Assembly: GCA_017472115.1 (NCBI GenBank)
Contig: JAFUQW010000142.1
Span: forward strand, 1-54,827
DNA length: 54,827 nt
Direction: 5' to 3'
From: Bacteroidales bacterium
GTDB lineage: Bacteria > Bacteroidota > Bacteroidia > Bacteroidales > UBA932
Part shown: positions 50,648-54,827 of the stretch, one piece after another
How positions within the stretch are numbered: position 1 is the first letter of the stretch
How the letters are laid out: each line of letters starts with the position of its first letter
The notes under the pieces: generated by a model
Databases searched by the model: none
What the model saw: only the letters and a program-made list of their open reading frames with translations
What the model was told of the DNA's origin: nothing
Made by a program: the position numbers and the translations under genes

Positions 50648-50705
50648 CGAGGAAATGTATGAGAATAAGGATGAGTTGGTGTCAGGAAGTGAGCTGGTTA
50701 GCATT

Positions 50706-50790
50706 GATGTCCATGAAGAGGCCGGTTTTGGTGGATAAGTAGTGGTTCAGGTATGGTTTCTCCATCAGAAAGGTGGTTTTCATGGAGAAA
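50706..50790 (+). repeat. 51-bp-period palindromic array B
   Basis: Two 34-bp units at 50706-50739 and 50757-50790 start exactly 51 bp apart. The second has perfect arms TTTCTCCAT/ATGGAGAAA. The centres read GAAGAGGCCGGTTTTG and CAGAAAGGTGGTTTTC. A degenerate unit may precede it. Confidence 0.72.
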
Positions 50791-50910
50791 AGTTACTGTC
50801 GCCGCATGGGAAGGTGGGCGAACCATACATATCAACAGTCACATAATCAACAGATTACACGTAACAACCAAAACTTCACGGCTTGGTTATATGAAAGCTG
50901 TGCGAGATCG

Positions 50911-51405
50911 TCAGAATGCAAAGACGATGATCTTCCAAAGAATGAGCACTGCAACTATAGTCTTGAGACCGGTGCCGGTGATGAATCCGAGGAATGAACC
51001 GACTGCTGCCTTGAAGGCCTGTCCTGCCGGCTTTTTGCCCCAGTAGAGCTCCGCAAGAAAAGCTCCGATGAAGGAACCGAGAATCATGCCTACAGGAGTG
51101 AGGATTATGCCCGCGACCATTCCGGCCATTGCTCCGCGTTCTGCGTGCTTGCTGCCTCCCGTAGCTTTTGTGAAATACATAGGCACCACATAGTCGATTA
51201 CCGAAACTATCGCCACCACAACTCCCCAGATTATCAGAGTCTTGAGCGACATTGGGTCACCGGAAGAGTTAGTTCCTGTGCCCCATATATATAAGACAAG
51301 CATTCCTACCCAGCCGACAGGTGTGCCCGGAAGTCCCGGAAGAATGCTGCCGGCCACTCCTACGATGCCGGCCAGTATCGCCAATATTGAAATTATCGCA
51401 TCCAT
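50911..51405 (-). CDS. DUF456 membrane protein
   Basis: A 164-residue, very hydrophobic protein with about four to five membrane segments and the DUF456 pattern: AGSILPGLPGTPVGWVGMLVLY at the start, DYVVPMYFTKATGGSKHAERGAM in the middle and GMILGSFIGAFLAELYWGKKPAGQAFKAAVGSFLG-type glycine repeats after it. The function of the family is unknown. It is a conserved single gene in many Bacteroidota and probably belongs to the core genome, while the repeats around it are accessory. No promoter was recognised. Confidence 0.88.
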   Translation of the reverse strand: MDAIISILAILAGIVGVAGSILPGLPGTPVGWVGMLVLYIWGTGTNSSGDPMSLKTLIIWGVVVAIVSVIDYVVPMYFTKATGGSKHAERGAMAGMVAGIILTPVGMILGSFIGAFLAELYWGKKPAGQAFKAAVGSFLGFITGTGLKTIVAVLILWKIIVFAF

Positions 51406-51449
51406 ATCATTTAATAGATCATTCTTATACTTGAGAGGTCACTTACTAT

Positions 51450-51512
51450 TGCCATGCTTAGACGTGAAGCATTCTTTATAATAAAGATTCTTCGCTGACG
51501 CTCAGAATGACA
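51450..51512 (-). repeat. REP-like palindromic element, copy 2 (inverted)
   Basis: TGCCATGC...GTGAAGCATTC, centre TTTATAATAAAG, then ATTCTTCGCTGACGCTCAG and AATGACA. It is the reverse complement of the element at 48874-48938 with substitutions. Confidence 0.7.
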
Positions 51513-51547
51513 ATGAGATTGGTATTCCTCACCTCATTATTCCTCCA

Positions 51548-51683
51548 TTTCTCCATTAAAACCGCCAATTCCATGGAGAAACATACAATTTATCTAAACT
51601 TGTCCACCAAAACCACCATTTTTGTGGAATAACATCATGTTTTCCTACACTTCTCCATCAAAACCGACGTTTCTGTGGACAAA
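51548..51683 (-). repeat. 51-bp-period palindromic array C
   Basis: Three 34-bp units at 51548-51581, 51599-51632 and 51650-51683, starts exactly 51 bp apart. The first has perfect arms TTTCTCCAT/ATGGAGAAA. Centres such as CAAAACCACCATTTTT are the complement of the GGTGGTTTT centres of arrays A and B, so the array is inverted relative to them. It fills the gap before the aminopeptidase terminator. Confidence 0.75.
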
Positions 51684-51689
51684 CCCATG

Positions 51690-51728
51690 GTTTTCAGCAG
51701 GAGGGACCTCCTCCCTCCTGCTGAAAAC
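51690..51728 (-). terminator. Hairpin at the end of the aminopeptidase gene
   Basis: GTTTTCAGCAGGAGGGA (51690-51706) pairs perfectly over 17 bp with 51712-51728 around CCTCC. The stem includes the last base of the stop codon. A-rich and T-rich stem ends would serve as terminator tails on either strand. Confidence 0.75.
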
Positions 51729-53173
51729 TATTCCTTAGACATAACGTCCTCAATATCAGCCGAAGTGATAGGCAGGCGGGAAGGACCGAGGCGGCGGGCA
51801 CCATCTGCTGTCACGAGCACATCATCTTCAAGACGTATTCCTCCGAAATCATAGTATCCCTCAAGCTTAGAATAGTTCACGAAACCTTTGTCTGTGCCTT
51901 CCCTCTTCCACTGTTCGATCAGGGCAGGGATGAAATAGATTCCAGGCTCGTCAGTCACCACATGTCCCGGCTTGAGATTGCGGGCCATGCGGAGATTGCC
52001 CATACCGAGAAGTGGTGAACGCTTGCGCTCGTCACCGTAACCCACATAATTCTCGCCGAGGTCTTCCATATCATGAACATCGATACCCATGTTATGGCCG
52101 AGTCCGTGAGGCATGAAAAGACCGGAAATACCGCAAGCGACCATCTCATCCACATCGCCGCGTACGAAGTCGAGAGCCTTCAGCTGCTCGAGCATATAAC
52201 GCACTGTGGCACAATGCACATCCCAATATGATGTGCCAGGCCTGGTGAGACTGAAAGCCACCTCGTTTGCCTGCTGGACAATATCATATATCTCGCGCTG
52301 CTTCATGGTGAACTTTCCGCTGCATGGATATGTACGTGTGAAGTCCGAAGCATAATGCGCATTGCTCTCGGCGCCGGCGTCAACAACGAGCAGACGGCCC
52401 GGAGTGATGATCTGATGATGTGAATGGTTATGAAGCGTCTCGCCGTTCTGCGAAAGGATCGTAGGGAAAGAAACTCCCCATCCCTTAGAGAGGGTGATTC
52501 CTTCCATGCGGCCCACGATTTCCTGCTCGAGAACACCAGGCTTACAGCCTCGGCGTGCCTCAGTATGCATCCAGTAACCGATCTCGCATGCCTTGTCGAT
52601 CTCCGCTATTTCGCAGTCCTCCTTGATGAGTCTCAAGGCAACTACAGACTTCACGAGTTCCTCAGAAGCATGACGTCCGCCGTCAGCGGCCATAGGAGCC
52701 ACCCTCCTTACATCAGGAGGAACGACACCTGTAAGCTCGTTGATCTTGAGCACATTGCAATAGCGTGAAGGCGGGAGGAAATGCACAGGACGGCCCTTAG
52801 TCACCGCCTCAGCCACAGCTTTTTCAAAAGCAGCGAATGGAGCCGTACGAGGACAACCGACAAGTTCTCCCTTTGAAGCTACCGACGGCTGAGGACCCAT
52901 CCAGATGATATCATCTATGTCAACATCGTTTCCGTAAAGACACTCCGAAGCGTCATCAAGATCGATGAGCGCAGCAAATCCCGGCTCATCTATTCCCCAG
53001 AAATATAGGAAACTGCTGTCCTGACGGAATTTATAATCATTGCCACGATAGGCCATCGGGGCCTCGTTATTGCCGAGAAATACGGCCAGACCCCTTGATC
53101 CTTCCGAGGTCCTTTCCGCCATCTGCTCATGAAGAGCGCGGCGTCTGTTCTGATATACGCTTGATTCAAACAT
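51728..53173 (-). CDS. pepP: Xaa-Pro aminopeptidase (M24B)
   Basis: A 481-residue cytosolic metallopeptidase with an N-terminal AMP_N domain (about 5-150) and a pita-bread M24 domain. Metal ligands are readable: D265 (VVDAGAE), D277 (SDFTRTYP), H360 (PHGLGHNMG), E409 (TDEPGIY) and E449 (IRLEDDVLV). It removes N-terminal residues preceding proline. It is a housekeeping gene type with its own promoter-like box upstream (53200-53207) and a strong hairpin at its end, so it does not belong to the neighbouring glycan genes. Confidence 0.95.
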   Translation of the reverse strand: MFESSVYQNRRRALHEQMAERTSEGSRGLAVFLGNNEAPMAYRGNDYKFRQDSSFLYFWGIDEPGFAALIDLDDASECLYGNDVDIDDIIWMGPQPSVASKGELVGCPRTAPFAAFEKAVAEAVTKGRPVHFLPPSRYCNVLKINELTGVVPPDVRRVAPMAADGGRHASEELVKSVVALRLIKEDCEIAEIDKACEIGYWMHTEARRGCKPGVLEQEIVGRMEGITLSKGWGVSFPTILSQNGETLHNHSHHQIITPGRLLVVDAGAESNAHYASDFTRTYPCSGKFTMKQREIYDIVQQANEVAFSLTRPGTSYWDVHCATVRYMLEQLKALDFVRGDVDEMVACGISGLFMPHGLGHNMGIDVHDMEDLGENYVGYGDERKRSPLLGMGNLRMARNLKPGHVVTDEPGIYFIPALIEQWKREGTDKGFVNYSKLEGYYDFGGIRLEDDVLVTADGARRLGPSRLPITSADIEDVMSKE

Positions 53174-53199
53174 ATCCTATATTTTTATGCACTATCTTC

Positions 53200-53207
53200 A
53201 AAGATAA
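53200..53207 (-). promoter_or_regulatory. -7 promoter element of pepP
   Basis: In complement TATCTTTG, a full match to TAnnTTTG, 26 bases before the start codon. No TTTG at 19-21 bases upstream was found; a CGGG-AAGGTG-CCCG hairpin (53218-53231) occupies that side. Confidence 0.6.
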
Positions 53208-53291
53208 ATATTTTTTCGGGAAGGTGCCCGATAAAGTATTAAAATTCAAAACATTATACATTTACCCCTTCCCAAAAACAGACACCCCATC

Positions 53292-54827
53292 CTAATTTAA
53301 CAAATTAATATTCAAGCAGTTGCTTGACACCACTAAATCTGCCGGGAGAGAAGATCCGGGTTCACGCCGGAGGAAGATGCGGACAAGACCATTGAAAGCC
53401 TTGACCTGCATTGTCCTTGCTTCCAGGTCCGGAACAGGAGTGCCATATTCAGACACAGAAAGCGACGGATCAGTATTCACAGCCGCACTCGGGCCGTATT
53501 TCACCGGACGTTCGACATACTGGAATGCAGGGTCACCATTACCCCATCCGAGAATGCTCCAGCCCTCTCCGACAGTCACAGAAAGGTCATTGCATGCGGT
53601 CGGAACAAACCTGCCCTTGCCATCCTTAAGCTCCACCGAAACTACGGCTACGTCGCCGACTGCCTCACATTCAACCGCAAATGCCGTTGCCTCGCCTGTA
53701 GTATCAAGACGCTTTTCCATGACCTTGCATCCGTTCCTGTAACCTATGGCCTTGACATGTCCCGGCTTATATGTCGCTGTCCATTCAAGATGGCCGTTCA
53801 GAGGCATCTTCTTGCGTCCGAGACGCTTGCCGTTCACAACAAGATCCACTTCGTCACAATTGCTGTAAACCCACATCGACACCTTTTCGCCTTCATGTCC
53901 CCGGAGATTCCAATGCGGGAGAATATGCAGTACCGGCTCCGAGGTCCACCATGACTTGAGATAATATGCCTCATCTTTAGGGAAACCACAGTAATCAAGT
54001 ATTCCGAATTCCGAGCCGGTAGCCGGGAAAACCATAGGATTAGGCTCGCCGCGGTAATCGAATCCGGTCCAGTAGAACAGACCGGCAAGCCAAGGGCGCT
54101 CAGCATAGAACTTCCACCCTCTTTCGATGCAGTTATATAAACTGTCAGGACCTTGCTTGCCACGGTTTATGGCCACCATACGTCCGTTACCGGCATCGAC
54201 CGGCATGAGTTCCGCGCCCTCCGGAACATTGAAATATATTCCTCTTGTTCCGCATCCGGTGGTCTCCTCAGAACCGAGAGCCTTGCGTTCAGGATAGTCC
54301 GCACGGTGCTGCTCCACAGGATTCTGGATGATATAGTTATAGCCCGCCACATCTGCAGGCACGAGGATATTAGGTCCGCTGCTTGAGGCTACTGTCATCA
54401 GACGTGTAGGGTCGAAACGGTGGCAGTATTCACGCATGGCTTCGGCAACACGGGTGCCGAAATCGTTCCATTCCATTCCCCACTCTTCGTTGCCGACGCT
54501 CCAGAGGATGACAGAAGGGTGGTTGCGGTCGCGACGGATCATACGGCCGAGCAGCTCTACATGTTCGTCATTCACTCCCGTCAGACGGTTCTCCTCTATC
54601 ACAAGGATTCCGAGACGGTCACAAGCGTCAAGAGTCTCAGGAGTCATCGGATTGTGGCTCGAACGATAGGCATTCACGCCTATCTTCTTGAGTTCGCGCA
54701 GTCTCCACTCCTGAAGTTCGTCCGGGATGGCGCTGCCGACACCTGCCATATACTGATGCATGTTCACACCTTTGAGCTTCACGGACTTTCCGTTGAGAAG
54801 GAAGCCACGGTCCTTGTCAAAAGCTAT
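53292..54827 (-). CDS. GH2 beta-galactosidase-like enzyme, 5' end outside window
   Basis: The frame is open to the window edge, so the N-terminus (signal and jelly-roll domain) is missing; 511 residues are visible. The barrel has GVNMHQYMAGVGSAIPDE, NAYRSSHNPMTPE, NHPSVILWSVGNEEW with the acid/base Glu of NEE, and ALGSEETTGCGTRGIYF with the probable nucleophile Glu. LFYWTGFDYRGEPNP and the later beta domains (VYSNCDEVDLVVNGKRLGRKK; VECEAVGDVAVVSVELKDGKG) match the DUF4982 and Ig-like C-terminal layout of Bacteroidales GH2 enzymes. It would remove terminal beta-Gal. It may belong to another PUL upstream of the window end. Confidence 0.9.
   Translation of the reverse strand: MAFDKDRGFLLNGKSVKLKGVNMHQYMAGVGSAIPDELQEWRLRELKKIGVNAYRSSHNPMTPETLDACDRLGILVIEENRLTGVNDEHVELLGRMIRRDRNHPSVILWSVGNEEWGMEWNDFGTRVAEAMREYCHRFDPTRLMTVASSSGPNILVPADVAGYNYIIQNPVEQHRADYPERKALGSEETTGCGTRGIYFNVPEGAELMPVDAGNGRMVAINRGKQGPDSLYNCIERGWKFYAERPWLAGLFYWTGFDYRGEPNPMVFPATGSEFGILDYCGFPKDEAYYLKSWWTSEPVLHILPHWNLRGHEGEKVSMWVYSNCDEVDLVVNGKRLGRKKMPLNGHLEWTATYKPGHVKAIGYRNGCKVMEKRLDTTGEATAFAVECEAVGDVAVVSVELKDGKGRFVPTACNDLSVTVGEGWSILGWGNGDPAFQYVERPVKYGPSAAVNTDPSLSVSEYGTPVPDLEARTMQVKAFNGLVRIFLRREPGSSLPADLVVSSNCLNINLLN

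Noticed and set aside
50753..51046. Forward frame of 97 codons overlapping the DUF456 gene
   Set aside because: It starts in hairpin array B and continues antisense through DUF456, with no conserved motif.
48945..51683. CRISPR array
   Set aside because: Repeats are too divergent, spacers are a constant 17 bp, clusters have two or three units, and no cas gene is in the window.
1..54827. tRNA or rRNA genes, prophage or conjugative-element genes
   Set aside because: No cloverleaf, rRNA core, integrase, capsid or mobilisation motifs were recognised on either strand by eye.

Overview
The window comes from a member of the Bacteroidota, almost certainly a gut Bacteroidales. It carries SusC/SusD pairs, many lipoproteins with acidic residues after the lipobox Cys, FISUMP and fimbrillin-like domains, DUF5106 and DUF4874/DUF4832 proteins, and promoters of the Bacteroides type (TTTG-N19-TAnnTTTG). 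GC is near 50 percent over most of the window and visibly lower at both extremes of the accessory DNA (1-300 and about 46.5-48.8 kb). Genus cannot be settled from sequence reading alone.

Layout. 0-3 kb: the 3' end of a GIY-YIG nuclease gene, metY, and asd behind a long folded leader. 3-36.8 kb: one uninterrupted leftward run of 24 genes that reads as a very large polysaccharide utilisation locus. In transcription order it holds agaS, a gatZ/kbaZ-type gene, SusD, SusC, a second SusD, three paralogous CBM9-like lipoproteins, three DUF4874/DUF4832 proteins (one fused to a fimbrillin-like domain), a fimbrillin/FISUMP/beta-propeller lipoprotein, a diverged DUF4832-like lipoprotein, a thioredoxin-like lipoprotein, an amidohydrolase, an alkaline phosphatase and an acetyl-esterase. 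These are followed by cytosolic amino-sugar genes (phosphohexosamine mutase, NagB-PIG-L fusion, nucleotidyltransferase, MFS transporter, galE), a fourth CBM9-like lipoprotein and a tyrosine-phosphatase-like lipoprotein. 37-46.5 kb: divergent genes for a GH31 enzyme, a GNAT, a DeoR regulator (leftward), a PfkB kinase, a GH36 enzyme, a GH109 enzyme, a cytosolic CBM9-like protein and a NahK-like kinase. 46.5-48.8 kb: a small barrel protein, a 48-residue peptide gene and a fimbrillin/CBM9-like surface lipoprotein. 48.8-51.7 kb: a repeat-rich island around a PD-(D/E)XK (Rpn/PDDEXK_2) gene and a DUF456 gene. 51.7-54.8 kb: an aminopeptidase P and a GH2 beta-galactosidase cut by the window end.

Working model (inference). 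The locus targets a GalNAc-containing host-type glycan. GH31, GH36 and GH109 are three unrelated candidate alpha-N-acetylgalactosaminidases, and the SusCD system with CBM9-like lipoproteins would capture the glycan. Two sugar routes are encoded: a tagatose-type route (AgaS, GatZ/KbaZ, PfkB) and a Leloir-type route (NahK-like kinase, nucleotidyltransferase, GalE, phosphohexosamine mutase, NagB-like). TTTCGAAA-like sites upstream of agaS, GH31, deoR and pfkB suggest that the DeoR protein controls both arms.

The least explained material is: the DUF4874/DUF4832 expansion with two conserved Glu residues; the Cys4-motif lipoproteins; a three-arm switch-like leader on asd; a MITE whose target duplication is a stop codon; and seven well-preserved copies of a 34-bp palindromic repeat in three clusters with an exact 51-bp period.
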